In this document: positions 1 through 11,034 of the stretch, piece by piece | Layout of the letters: each line of letters opens with the position of its first letter | Numbering within the stretch: the first letter of the stretch is position 1 | NCBI GenBank assembly: GCA_014281115.1 | Contig: JACONQ010000021.1 | Coordinates: forward strand, 1,054,001 to 1,118,000 | DNA length: 64,000 bases | Direction of reading: 5' to 3' | Origin: Laburnicola sp. R22_1 | Taxonomy: Eukaryota > Ascomycota > Dothideomycetes > Pleosporales > Didymosphaeriaceae | Program-made: the position numbers and the translations under genes | The notes under the pieces: model-generated | Told to the model about the DNA's origin: nothing | Databases searched by the model: none | What the model saw: the letters and a program-made list of their open reading frames with translations, nothing else

Positions 1-816
1 TCTTGCCGCAGTGATAATAAGGTTACCAGCCTTCTCGGGCAGGCCAGTCATCTCTTCTGCACTAACAGCACGTCGCTCAGCTGTGATACCCAGGTCTTGA
101 AAGACCTCCCAGAGATCAGCATAACCCTTTTCATTGTCACAGCGAACGTATACAACAATCGCGTCAAACTGGGTCTGTATAAGCGCTAGTATCTGTTGAA
201 CTGAGCGCGTCAGAGTCTCCTTCTTCTTATCACGAAGAGTCTTCCCTAAATGGTATCTGCTATGTTGACACACAGCGTGTAAGAGCCACTTGTCCCCGTT
301 ATAGCAAGCTTCACCCGTCTTCCTGAGTTGTACAAGGTCGATGCCGATACGTTCAAAGGGGCGTGTCGCCGGCTCGCGTTGAGGGCGTCGACTGATAATC
401 TTAGAAAGCTTAGAGTTGATGCACTTTTCACATCCCCTCCATTGTGGAGCTTGGGGGCCAGTGATGAGCTTGATACCATCCACTGCCTGCTCTAGGTGTT
501 CAACCGCGCGTCGTCCTGCATGAGCTAGCATCTGATAAGCTTCTGTAGGGGTGACTTGTAGAGGCTTGCGCTCTATACGGCTTGGCTTGGCTAACTTCGA
601 TTGAATCGCGTATGTGTACAACTCTGATGCGTTCGGACGTGTTGCCTTGTTAGAGTCCATAACCCAATGGCCACCCTGCTTATCGAGTGTGCAGAATATG
701 TCCATTGAAGCGCTCCTCAGATAGAGACAGCTACGTCCCGAGTCGAACTTAATACCAACTGCTTGACAGCGTGAGAGTGACACTACTAATGTGAAGAACG
801 TGGGAATAAGTGCTAC
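1..816 (-). pseudogene. copia A1 protease-integrase segment (partial)
   Basis: Continuation of the A1 polyprotein in the same frame, matching A2 from about 34700 to 35540. It includes the integrase zinc-binding stretch (WRGCEKCINSKLSK, about 440-400) and the start of the integrase catalytic core. Several A1 codons are CAG or CAA where A2 has TAG or TAA, so A1 keeps sense codons that A2 lost. The rest of pol lies beyond the window edge. Confidence 0.8.
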
Positions 817-2229
817 CTATGTCATAGTTACTTGACGTTCGCCAGTTGGAGTATCAACAAACAGCTTGACATTTCCCCACTTATGTATCTGCAGGGCTTG
901 CGTGCCGGCTAGTAGGATATTATCTGGGTGTCCATCTCGGATCTTCTCCCAAGTCTTTGGCCGATGGTTTGTGACATGTAGATTGGAGCCAGGATCTAGT
1001 ATCCACTTGTTGATCAATGGCGGTGGAGGCTGTTGAACAGCAGCTGTACTAAGTGGAGTAACAACCTGAGCTGCGTTCTGGCTGCCTTGCCAGTGCATAA
1101 CTGCTCCTGTTGAGTTTTGAGCATTCGATAGAGGGTGACTAGTGTCTATTGAGAAATCATTCTTGTTGGTAGCAGCTGCCTTTTCACTAGCTTTCTTCTC
1201 AGCTCTAAACAGAGCTGCGCTTAAAGGGTTGCCTTTGCCTAGTTTCCTAACTCTGTCAAACTCGGCTGAGACAACTGGGTCGGGCCTCCATCCAGCGGGT
1301 CGGAGAGAAGGCACCACATAGGAGCACTGCTTAAACAAGTGCTGTTCCCCGCAGATGCACGTGACTGTACGTTTCTGGGTGTTGCTGTTGGTGTTTGGAC
1401 TAGGGCGTCCTAAAACAGCGTATGTTCCAAGTGCTGACGCTACAGGGTTCAAGGTGCGTCGGAACCGTCGATAGTTCTCCACTAGTGCAACAGGATCCAT
1501 ATACGGGGTTCCGTTTATCTCGGCTCGCGTGATCTCCTGAATTTCGTGCGTGACAAAGGACTCATCAATTCCCCTAATTGCTCGAAGAAAGTCCTGCTGT
1601 GCTCGATAGTCCTGGACTTTAGGTAGTTTCAGTTTGACCATGTCGCGAAGGATAGTGATGTAGCTCTCATACCAAGCATCCATCTTCTGTTATTGTGGAA
1701 CCTTCTTGATCTTGTCGTACTGCTCGAGCAACTCATACTTGCGTTCTGCTACTGATATACAGAATATCTTCTTGAGTTGCATAAGTTGTTTATAGGGAGT
1801 TTCAGCATCCTCAATAACTGGGATATGCCTGCTGGCGATCGTCCTTGCAATCTCCCGTGCCAGGTTGTTGAGAGCGTTCTCCTTCTTCTGCCAGGCTGCC
1901 AGCTTTGTTGCGTAGAACCCATGCCAGAAGGTGTAGTCCTCTCGTTCAGATTTCGTGAGTTCGTCTGGTTCAATATCATCGTCGCCCTGGACAATGCTTG
2001 AAGCTTCGTTGGGTGTGTTGTCCTTTTTGAATGAGCGTAGTAGTCGCTCCTTAGGTTTCTCATTGTAGATTTTCTTGACAGTATCTACTGTCAAATCTGG
2101 GTTACAATAGTCCCAGATCTTGTATGCCTTAGCGGTCCTCTTTCGCAGAAAGATCCACTTCGACCAATCGCTCAGCTTGTTAAGGATAATCGTCTCCTTA
2201 ACGATCAGCTCGTCCTCTTTGTTGCTCAT
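817..2229 (-). pseudogene. copia A1 gag and start of protease
   Basis: Starts with MSNKEDELIVKE at 2229 and runs as one frame over two open blocks (2229-1690 and 1683-817), separated by a TAA where A2 reads CGA. The first block is a copia-type Gag capsid region. The second carries a Cys/His cluster (CICGEQHLFKQC) and ends in the retropepsin motif W-I-L-D-P-G-S-N. The stop at 817-819 is TAG where A2 has TGG. Gag packages the element RNA and the protease matures the polyprotein. The stop positions differ from those of A2, so each copy was inactivated independently. Confidence 0.85.
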
Positions 2230-2327
2230 CGTGGCAAACTAGAGCTCGTTAAGTTAATTTCCGTTGTGAAAAGCGCGTGTGTAGTAAGTAGGTAGAGTGT
2301 GAACTGCAGTCGAATTAAGCGTAGGCC

Positions 2328-2338
2328 GGGCTCATAAC
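2328..2338 (-). other. Primer-binding site of copia A1 (half-tRNA-iMet type)
   Basis: Directly abutting the LTR, the minus strand reads GTTATGAGCCC. This is complementary to the anticodon-arm sequence GGGCUCAUAAC of initiator tRNA-Met. Copia of Drosophila is known to prime from an internal tRNA-iMet fragment in the same way. The same site follows the A2 LTR. Confidence 0.75.
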
Positions 2339-2490
2339 TGTAAGGGATAAGTAGGGTAGCAATTAGGAATGAGAGACTGAGTTGATTGTAACAAGCTGAA
2401 CAGAGAAACTGCTTAAGTAGCAGAATCGTGATCAGCAACTAGTCTACATCAGGTTGGTGGTATCATGTGATATCGTACTCCACACTAACA
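2339..2490 (-). repeat. 5' LTR of copia A1
   Basis: 152-bp LTR beginning TGTTAGTGTGG and ending CCCTTACA when read on the minus strand. It has the same length and sequence as 33044-33195 and 43712-43863. Confidence 0.93.
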
Positions 2491-3099
2491 TATAAGCTTC
2501 CTATAGCTTAGTCTTAGTCCGAATAAAACAACAGGCTTTCTAATAGATTTACTTACCATCTATGCGCTATTTACTAACTTGGAAATATTAGAATATATTT
2601 AACCAAACTATAGGAAATTAACTAGTGGTGTATATAATATTGCGTAGTGCCTTATATCGATCTGGTTTAGATAGTGATGTGCAGGAGTAGAAAGAGACTT
2701 AATCTAGTTAAGAAAAGCTTTAAATTTTGCCTTAGTCTTGACCTAACAAGCAGCTCTAAATATCCTCTTAATTTTTTTTCTAAATTCATTTCTAACATTC
2801 TCGGCAAGATATTGCGTGCAGTGATAATAGAAAGCTTTTAGGAAAACCTCTACTATAGCTAGAACTAGACCTTTTGCTCGATCGCTAACAATTGTAAGAT
2901 GCTTAAAATTATTATGTTCTTTCTTAGTGGTATTAAGGTTGTCTAGAAAGTATTGCCTAAAACTATGTAGAAAGTTAAGCCACAACTCTCTGGACTCGTT
3001 TCTAGCAAATCCCCACATTAATAGTAAGATCTCCTTATTAGCGTTAAGTGTTATAAGAACAAGGAGAACTAGGTTCTTATCTAACTTTATATAGGCACT
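2491..3099 (-). pseudogene. Mutator-like (MULE) transposase, 3' part
   Basis: The block 2743-3099 encodes the core of the MULE transposase domain: a stretch with NKEILLLMWGFARNESRELW, then the characteristic I-V-S-D-R-A-K-G-L...A-I...F with a downstream C-x2-Y-L-x2-N-V. SDR-x-x-GL-x-x-AI and the following Cys/His region are the hallmarks of this DDE family. Copia B at 3100-8579 cuts the gene: removing B and one copy of its GCACT duplication joins this frame to 8580 and above. Downstream (2491-2742) the frame continues with many TAA/TAG stops. Copia A1 interrupts it at 2490. Not functional. Confidence 0.75.
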
Positions 3100-3391
3100 T
3101 GTCAAATATACGGGTATTCTTAATGAGTTGAGATGGAAAAGTGGTGGGTTGATTAATTGATTGTGTGTGTTCTGTCGGAGAAGCTCGGCTACCTCGAGAA
3201 GTAACTATCTAGTACTAAGCCGCACTAGTACTATTTAGACTAGTACAGGGGCAGTGTAAAACAGTAGTGCGCCAGCCTTCTTAGTGTATTTCATAGTAAA
3301 ATTACTGTGATTTACACTAATTACCACTGTAAGGGGCCATATAATCGTACACACCTACCCACTGGATTTTATAGTAACTGTCTATCTGACA
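3100..3391 (-). repeat. 3' LTR of copia B
   Basis: 292 bp, ending TGACA on the minus strand. Compared with the 5' LTR it shows more A/T at the same sites, for example TTTTATAGTAACTG versus TTTCACAGTGACTG near its U3 edge. Confidence 0.92.
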
Positions 3392-3403
3392 CACCCCCTC
3401 AGC
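3392..3403 (-). other. Polypurine tract of copia B
   Basis: Minus strand reads GCTGAGGGGGTG immediately before the 3' LTR. This is the purine-rich primer for plus-strand DNA synthesis; copia C has the same tract at 44333-44344. Confidence 0.75.
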
Positions 3404-3599
3404 TTGGAACCATCTCAAGCTGGACCCAATTCTTCGCAGCCGTACTATAACTCATAGTCCAAAAGCTTCCATCCTGTCTTCCAATTCGTCAAGGTCGACC
3501 TCTTGGTTGGTGATTCTACCCCTGACGTCTTCAAGTCCGAGTTGATTTACGAACTTAGTCCATTTGCCAGCTAGCAGAGCCTTTGTAAGGCCATCTGCT

Positions 3600-6500
3600 G
3601 CTATTTCTTCTAATTATTAGTACTGGATTTTAATAGCTCCACGTACTACTTCTTATTAAAGCCAATAATTGTGTATGTCGACGTGCCTAAGCTTTGTTTG
3701 TAACTTGGCAATTTCTTTAGTAACAAGTCGAATAGTTTGTTAATTGTCGCAATTAATAGTAATTGTTAAGGATGAGAGTTTAATCTTGAGTTTAGCAATT
3801 AACTAAGCCGTAAAGAGTGCCTCCTTTGCAACCTATAAGAGTGCTAGCAACTTAGCTTTAGTTATTAAAGTGGTGACAGTGTCTTGTTTGTTTGCCTTCT
3901 AGGCGACAAGTTCACCAAACAGCTTAATAATATATCCTTGTAAGCTCTTTCTATTAAGGGTATTGTCTGCAAACAACGCGTTGCTAGCAATCTTGTAGGT
4001 GTCTGTATCTCTAAAGCGTAGCCCTAGTAATTGGGTGGAGGATAAGTATAGCAGTACACGGTTGGCGGCTTTGTGATAGTCGTCGCTGGGATTTAATAGG
4101 AAGCGCAATAATTGGGAGCTTGCGAAAGCGATATTAGGGCGCGTGGTTACTGCAGCGTACAGGATTAATCCTATCTTTCGCTGGTATTAGTTAATCTTTG
4201 CCTTTGTGGCGAGTCCTTCTCAAGGTAGTAGTTCGACTACTAATATTAGGGTTTCGTGTTTAAGGTCGCGTCAGTCAATAAGGCGACTAATCTTGTCCAT
4301 ATAGGACGCCTGTGATAGCCAGAGTTGCCTACTTGCACGGTCTCTGACGATTTTAATCCCTAGAAACTACTAAAGATTGTTACCTCTAGTAAGGGTGAAC
4401 TTTGTACTTATCTTTTTTATTACTGCGTTAGCAGCGTGTTTCTGATCCCTTGAGTAGGCGACGATAAGGTCGTCTACATAGAAGAATATAATAATGCCGT
4501 CTTTAATTATATAGTAAGGCTTATAAGGGACTACGGCAAAACTAAGATCCTTAAGAGCACTGGTAAATTCTCTCTGCCATAGCAGTAGTGAGATTCGAAG
4601 ACTATATAGTGCCTTATGCAACTGTAGGATAGTGCTAGGTTGGGTATAACCTTGGGGCATTCTTATGTAGAGTTCTCTGTCTAGTTTCGCATGGACGAAA
4701 GCGTTGGTGACGTCGTACTAGCTGAGCTCTAGGTCATACCAAGCTGCCATAGCCATGAGTAGGCGAAATGATCGTCCTACGAGGGTTGCGGCGTAGGTGT
4801 CTTGAGTAGTAAGGTGGCGTTGTTGATCTCCACGTACTACCAACCTAGCCTTGCACTTCTGAAATTAATAATGTTTGTCGAGTTTGTATGTATACACCCA
4901 CATACAGTCGAGGATTTAGTGGCCGCGTGATCGCACTAGGGCAACGGGCACCTCACTCCAAGACCTTATCTCTTTGTGGCTTTGTAGGTGTACTCGCTTA
5001 GCATCCTTCTACATGTTGAATAGTGGGTGGTCTTCTAACCGTGTTCCGCAAGATGGAGGCTCTGGCAATTTACTTTAGTGGGGTTTCTTTCCTGCTGTAA
5101 GCATGCGATTGAATTGCGCTTTGTTAAGCGGCTTCCCCTTATATTTGCCTCTGCTACCTGCCTGTGTTCTAGCTAGGAAAGCGGCTGCCTATAGCACAGC
5201 ACGTTAATCTGGCTGTGTTAATCCTATAGGTACTTATTTATGTTAATCGTCTTTAAAACTCGCCATTAATTGGGCAAGTAATGTAATAGGCGGAGGTGTC
5301 GCTGGTGGTGTTGGGTAGGTGTAATTAATCTTCCTCCCCTAATAGTACCCCAGAGGGTCCTCCTCATCCTCGCGATTGCGTGAGTCAGTGATCGACTTAT
5401 CTTTATAGAAGGATTTAGTGTTTTCTTGTTTAGGTAGTGGAGGTGGCAACTCCACTGATTAGGTCCATGTAGCAATCTCTTTAGTAGTACTGTGCATAAG
5501 GTTGTCCAACAGATCTTCTGTTTTGCCTAAGAACACCTTATCTTCGTCAAAGATGACGTCGCGTGTGCTAATAACTTTGTTGAGTGGTAGGATCTATACC
5601 CTCCAGATGTTTGATAATTAGTAGCCCACTAGGTATCTAACCCATGCCTTTAGGTCTAACCTTTGGAGCTTGCTCTTGCCGCGTTTTGTATTATTGGTTA
5701 AGGCGAAGGCTTTACAGCTATAGGCCCTAAGGTGAGCCTGGTTTAGTTTCTTTAGTTAAGTGACAATGCCGTTTTGGTAAGCAACTGTCGTAAAGAATAC
5801 TTCGTGTGGTGATCGCCATTAGTTGGCGTAGTTTAGAGTTCGATTGTATAGGTATACGGCCGCTTGTGTGATTTCTGGCCATAGGTTGAAGGGAAGGTTG
5901 GCGTCAAGTCGCATTGCACGACCCTTCTCCTTAATTACACCCCCTAAGCGTTCAGCTCCTCTATTTTGAGCTTGGGTGTCAGGTGCTGAAGGCTCAATAA
6001 CGATACCTTCACTAATGCACCACCTGTGAACGTCTTGTTTAACTAAGAAGATCTCATTGTTGGATTCAATGACTTTAATAGTCATATTAAATTGTACTTT
6101 CATGAATTGTACAAATTCCTTCAGCAACTTAATGATTATTCGTGCTGGTCGGTTGTCTTTGAAATAGAAGTCCCAAGCCATGCCTAAGAATCGATCGGTG
6201 ATGAGCATCTGGCTTTTCTCGCCAGTAAAGCTCTGATCTTCGTAGTTGTGAAAGTCTATAGCGACTCTCTTACTAGGACTATTATTAATTTGCCTAGGTT
6301 GTTATCTAATTTGTCGCTTAAGCTTTGATCTGCCGCAAGCGTTGCATTGGACCGTAGTAAGTCCTTTAAGCCGCACCCCCTCACAGTGATTCACAGTGTG
6401 TTCTAGTGCCTAGGGACCTGGGTGGCCTAGTTGTTTGTGCCAGGTGATGGCGTCTGCCTTCTGCGCTCGTCGTGCGGTGCGCGTGGTGATTTTGTGTGTG

Positions 6501-8270
6501 GCATACGTACTATTGTGTATAGTACGATTTTGTTCGGGCATGTATTCTAGTACCCATTAACCGTAGAGTTCTTAAAGTTCGGCTAGGACTGTATTGTCCC
6601 TTCTCTTAATTGTTGTTAGATCTGCCTTTGTGTCCCACCAGAGGCCTTGCCTGCGGAGTAATTAGAAAGACACTAGGTTGCATAGCAGATTAGGGCAGTA
6701 GGTAATATTGTCTAGCCTTAGTACCCTATTTCCTTGTACGCTTTTGACGTGTAGATGGACACTCCTATATTCCCTTATTTAAACTCGTGATGATCCCGCC
6801 CATATGAAGTCTCCTGGCGACGGTGGTCGCAGCGTGACGAAACGATCGATATTGTTGAAGATATGGCAGGTTGTGCTAGAATTGAGGATCGCGGAGTAAT
6901 GTAGTGGGTAGGTGTTTAGGTCTAAGTGGTAGGAGGCTGCAATAGTATTAAAGCTCGCTAAGAGGACAGTAATTTATCTGCCATCTAGTCATTTATTGTC
7001 AGTAATCTTAGTGATTCGAGTTAGAGTAGGAGTGCTTAATTGTTTAATTCTTAGTGTCTGTGATCTTGGACGCTTTACGGATCTTACGCTCTCTATAAGC
7101 GCAAGGTTATTTTCTATCCTGAACTTCATAAGGGCCTTTATTGCTGGCTTTAGTTAAAACCAATTAGGTGCCTTGTTAGGAAATGCGTAAAAGCAGTCTT
7201 ACAGACTATGGCGTTGTTTATAAGTAGGGCACTTAGGGTATAATCCTTTCTGGCCACTAACTGCTGTTAGCTCATCGTCTGTGTTTGCGGACTGCTTAGA
7301 TTTGGCTTTAGAGCCAGCTTTCTTAGCGCGTGATCTGCCTCGCTTAAGTAATACTGCTTTATCCACAGGATGGGCGTCCCTATCTGCGGTCTAGGTGGGT
7401 GCACTACCGTTAGCGAGAGATAGTCCTGCAACAGCAAAGGCGCCCCTTTGTTTACCCTTAATTGGGTGCTGTATTGCCATTTAATCTTGGAAGAGTTTCA
7501 CTATATCTTTTCTTAAAGTGTTTGGGTCCTTATTCCTATGTTGCATAAAGGTTGTAACCTACTAGGATGCGACGTTGGTAACCGCCTTTATAAAATCTTG
7601 TTTAACTAAGTCTAGCAACGTAAGTTCTGGCACACTATTGTGCTCTGCTTCTGTTGCTGCATAATCGTACTCAGTGAGCTAGGTAGACCATAATCCAGCT
7701 AATCTCATAGGCTTAAGAGCGTCTTAGTATCTAATCCTCGCTCGTCGTAGTTCGTTGTTTTAGTCTACCCCAACTATGTTTGTAAGGTTAATAATCCATT
7801 GTCTAATTAATTAATCTGGGGTGTAGCAATTGGTCTGCAAGTGTGCCGAGGTCGTTGATTAAATAAGGGCAACTATCTTGTCGAGGTTCGCCTTCTGTTG
7901 TTCGTACCTTCGGTCAAGTAACTTGAAAGTTTCGAGTTAATCCTTATAGAGGTTGTAATCCTCTCTGTACGCCCTTACGCCAGTCGTCGACAGGTCTGAC
8001 GGCCTTGTTAGGCGTGCGCGAGGGTTGTCGGTATTCGCGTTAATAAACGCTGGGCTTGGTGCATAGCCAACACTAATGTTTGGTGGGATTGAAATGACTA
8101 GTTAGGTCATAGGTTAGATCTCTTGGTCTGGGTCGATGATATCCCAGATCCCTAGAGATTGGGCGCGGGCTTTAATTTGCCTTAGCCATGGTGTATAGTT
8201 CGAGTAATCGGATAGGATTACTGTGGGATCTCTGAGCGTCGATAAAGACATAATAATCAGCTTGATTGAG
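3600..8270 (-). pseudogene. copia B gag-pol remnant
   Basis: Broken polyprotein. From 5' to 3': a degenerate Gag Cys/His knuckle around 7170-7240 (Q-R-H-S-L...D-C-F), an integrase core block at 5819-6208 (WDFYFKDNRPAR ... ERLGGVIKEKGRAMRLDANL, ending YLYNRTLNYAN), a reverse transcriptase block at 4370-4660 with the catalytic motif FFYVDD intact, and an RNase H block at 3899-4108. Integrase, RT and RNase H are closely similar to copia C. Numerous in-frame TAA/TAG codons rule out a functional protein. Confidence 0.85.
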
Positions 8271-8274
8271 GCAG

Positions 8275-8287
8275 TGAGACTCTTAAT
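8275..8287 (-). other. Primer-binding site of copia B (half-tRNA-Lys type)
   Basis: Minus strand reads ATTAAGAGTCTCA directly after the 5' LTR. This is the exact complement of TGAGACTCTTAAT, the anticodon-arm sequence I recall for eukaryotic tRNA-Lys(CUU). Copia C has the same 13 bases in the same place. Confidence 0.7.
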
Positions 8288-8579
8288 TGTCAAATATACG
8301 GGTATTCTTGATGAGTTGAGATGGAAAAGTGGTGGGTTGATTGATTGATTGTGTGTGTTCTGTCGGAGAAGCTCGGCTACCTCGAGAAGTAACTATCTAG
8401 TACTAAGCCGTACTAGTACTATTTAGACTAGTATAGGGGCAGTGTAAAACAGTAGTGCGCCAGCCTCCTTAGTGTAGTTCACAGTGAAATCACTGTGATT
8501 TACACTAATTACCACTGTAAGGGGCCATATGATCGTACACACCTACCCACTGGATTTCACAGTGACTGTCTATCTGACA
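8288..8579 (-). repeat. 5' LTR of copia B
   Basis: 292 bp, TGTCA...TGACA ends on the minus strand, followed by the GCACT duplication. It contains an inverted pair of CACAGTGA/TCACTGTG motifs in its U3 half. Confidence 0.93.
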
Positions 8580-9440
8580 GCACTATTAACATAGATAAAC
8601 TATTAAGAGTGCTAAAACGTATAAATATAAGCTCTTAGTGCTACGTGGCACCACTTAAAGGTTCTATTATTACTTGTTAAGATGGCAGCGTGCGCCCTAG
8701 TAGTATAGTTTTCATTATTATTTAGATCTGTATCTGTATTAAGCCCGCCATCCGTAATTGTCTCTAAGAACAGAAGGATGAGCTAGAAGGACTTTGTCTT
8801 GTCTATAAAGGCACTCTTTTGGATCTCCTTCTTTGCGCGCCACGCTTGTAGGTACGATATCTGATTTAAGTGCTGAAGTCTTTTAGCAGTCTGGATTTAG
8901 CGTGGCCTTGTTCGAAAGTCGCTCTTAACTATATCTCCCTGTTAGTGGGCAATGAGCTTTGCAGATCTTGATGCTTTCTAATCCTAATAGGAGCTAAGAT
9001 TATAGGTGTGGGGGACCAATTTCTAAAGCTTAAATTGACCAGATTAATTTATATAGGCGATCTAGAGAAAGAATTTGCATCTAGTTTCCTCGCTTAAGCG
9101 GCAAATAGCGTAGAATCTTATCTAATTATTAGAGGCTACTTTAAATAAAAGCCTCTAGGTTACTATAATATAAAGAACTAACTCTTTTACTTTGTTAATT
9201 AACGCAAATGTCTGTCTAATAAATAGAGTATTGGGCAAATTCTAAGAGAATGCCATTATAGTTAACTGTTGTTTTTTGTGTTAACCTCGCGTTAGAACGC
9301 GTTAACTTGTTAATCGCGTTCGACTCGTAATAAGCTATTCTAGTTTTAGCAGGTAGCTAAATCTAACGCAAATAATAAGAAGTCCTACTACCTAACTTAA
9401 AATAATAACAATATTATAATACAGACTCTCTTTTTGTGTA
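8580..9440 (-). pseudogene. Mutator-like (MULE) transposase, 5' part
   Basis: Frame that continues into the 3' part once copia B is removed. Readable stretches on minus include YLQAWRAKKEIQKSAF (about 8830), ITDGGLNTDTD, and WCHVALRAYIYTF followed by two RIP-type stops (TAG, TAA) and FIYVNSAYIKLDK. This matches the MULE pattern of a DNA-binding region leading to the first part of the transposase core. Sequence is AT-rich and gradually loses coding character above 9000. No terminal inverted repeats were found. Confidence 0.6.
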
Positions 9441-9503
9441 AAACTGCATTTGTCTGCTGTCCAAGAGCGTCTAGGGAAGGCGCGAAGCCTACTAACAGAA
9501 TGG

Positions 9504-9679
9504 TGGCATTTGGGATAGGGGCTGTGGCATATAAGATAGAAGCAGTGGCATTTGGGATATTTTACGAGCTGAGGTCACGTGTGTGGTAGTGTATTCAAAA
9601 CAGTGGTAGATGGGAAATAATTACGCCAAGCAGTGGTGTGGCGGAAATTTGCCGATTCCTTAAGTGATCCCAAATGCCA
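9504..9679. repeat. Possible MITE with TGGCATTTGGGAT inverted ends
   Basis: The 13-mer TGGCATTTGGGAT occurs at 9504 and 9546 and its inverse ATCCCAAATGCCA at 9667-9679. The short, non-coding stretch between inverted copies is MITE-like. No clear flanking duplication was seen, and the double copy on the left leaves the true start uncertain. Confidence 0.35.
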
Positions 9680-9931
9680 AGCTTGTGGTTTCCGGGCCTG
9701 TGGCTGTGCTAACAGCAAGGCAAACCCCGCATTGGTCCGGGACTAGTAAGCCGAAGATTCCCGACGTAACAAGTGACGGATGCTAACGAGAAATAGGTAG
9801 CAAGTTAGAAGGAACTGCTAGCGGCTAGCGCGCATACCTGGATGATCTCCGTCACGGCCTAGTGTGGAGGTCCAGCCAACATACCTGGAAAAGAGGTTTG
9901 GAGAATTGCAGTGGCAAATACAAGTTCCGGC

Positions 9932-10435
9932 CTAAGAATAGAAGCAGTCCCGGATTTGGGACTTGGAATAGAGCAAAAGAGGGGATGCCAGATCTAGGAA
10001 CCAGCACACTAAGAATAGAAGCAGTCCTATATCCGTGAACCTGTAACTTACACCTGGACACAAGGCTGTCTCGTGATTCTGGCAGAGGTAACTAGACTTG
10101 TATTGGCCCCAAAAGCGACCAAGAACATCGAATAACAAGCAAATGAAGACAAAAATTACCAATCCTTTCAGCATCCATTCCTGCCAAGGGAGGCTCAATA
10201 ACGGACACTATAGAGCGTCAGATTTCGTAGAATAGTTTGACAGCATTAGAGTCAGAAGGCCGGCGATGCAGATCATCGACGTTGACAGCCCCATCCTCTT
10301 TGGCGTAGCTCTACATAAATTCTATAACAAGAACGCCTAAGTTAGTGGCCTTCTAATCTCATCCAAGACAAGGGTTTCCGTTGATGTGGTGGAGATAATA
10401 CGCCATATACTCGACACCGACGTAGCAAGCTCTGC
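9932..10435 (-). pseudogene. Kinase-like gene remnant, copy 1
   Basis: Minus-strand remnant related to 13179-14310. Readable pieces are VEYMAYYLHHINGNP (about 10430-10390), then directly a C-lobe stretch with YAKEDGAVNVDDLHR (about 10310-10270) and SDSNAV, followed at 10198-9935 by LPWQEWMLKGLVIF and hydrophobic stretches that could be membrane segments. The joined N- and C-lobe pieces imply an internal deletion of the middle of the kinase fold, and stops (TGA, TAG) interrupt the frame. It resembles a repetitive fungal pseudokinase-like family recalled from many Pezizomycotina. No catalytic residues survive. Confidence 0.55.
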
Positions 10436-10611
10436 TGGAGCAAAACATTTCTGAAATTACTCTACATCTACATACCTCCTTCCTTTGACAGGCCTCACAG
10501 TCACGCCGGTTGATATTCTAATTCGAGGAGCCCCATCTGGTTATCTAAATAGGTGCGCACAAGATCCTTCAGTCGGTCTCGTAACTCGTCGGTTCCTGAC
10601 ACTAGAAACGA

Positions 10612-10908
10612 TTAGCAGTGTGAAAACGACATAACGTGTAAAGTCTCACCCATTACTAGGACTTCCCCTCGCTCCTCCGTCTCTTCTTGTAGCCTTTTAA
10701 TATGTTTTTCCTCCCTCTCTTCCCGAAGTATCATCTCAAGATCCGCAGACCCATTGTGCACGTTAACAAGTTGGCGGGCTTGCACTGTATCCACCCCTTC
10801 TGTACTGTTCTCGAGGTCCGCGGAGCCAATGCCCGAACCAATGTATCGACCTGCATTATCCTCTCTTATTATCGTCACTAAATGCGCCCCTCCTGATCTT
10901 ATATACAT
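10612..10908 (-). CDS. Short unknown ORF, possibly a gene fragment
   Basis: 98-residue minus-strand frame without a recognised domain. It holds two similar segments (around GSGIGSADLENS and VNVHNGSADLEM) and a charged, probably helical C-terminal half rich in Glu/Lys/Arg. It lies between the copy-1 kinase remnant and the ferric reductase pseudogene. There is no supporting homology, so it may be a chance frame or a piece of either neighbour. Confidence 0.2.
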   Translation of the reverse strand: MYIRSGGAHLVTIIREDNAGRYIGSGIGSADLENSTEGVDTVQARQLVNVHNGSADLEMILREEREEKHIKRLQEETEERGEVLVMGETLHVMSFSHC

Positions 10909-11034
10909 TAAGATGCTAAGGATCTGCTATATGTTAGCGTCCTATAATAATAGTATTAGAATTAGAATACTAACATGAAAAGTGTCGTTTCTTAGAACTT
11001 GGTTAATTTTAGACTGCACCGCGATTCCCGTCTC

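Larger units (their letters stand above)
1..2490 (-). mobile_element. Ty1/copia retrotransposon A, copy 1 (A1), cut by window edge
   Basis: Minus-strand copy of the element found complete at 33044-38307. It reads from a 152-bp 5' LTR (2339-2490) through gag, protease and into integrase, where the window ends. Its LTR matches those of the other A copies base for base by eye. The left flank is outside the window, so the target duplication cannot be tested; the five bases after the LTR are TATAA. It lies inside the MULE transposase remnant. The order gag-protease-integrase identifies Ty1/copia. Confidence 0.9.
3100..8579 (-). mobile_element. Ty1/copia retrotransposon B, full-length, TSD GCACT
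   Basis: 5480-bp element bounded by two 292-bp LTRs (3100-3391 and 8288-8579, read on minus: TGTCAGATAGACAG...TTTGACA) with the 5-bp direct duplication GCACT at 3095-3099 and 8580-8584. Next to the LTRs are a primer-binding site (8275-8287) and a purine tract (3392-3403). The order of recognisable domains on minus is Gag zinc knuckle, integrase, reverse transcriptase, RNase H, i.e. copia. It inserted into a MULE transposase gene. Nearly all coding frames are broken by TAA/TAG. LTR differences are mostly C/T or G/A, consistent with RIP. Confidence 0.93.
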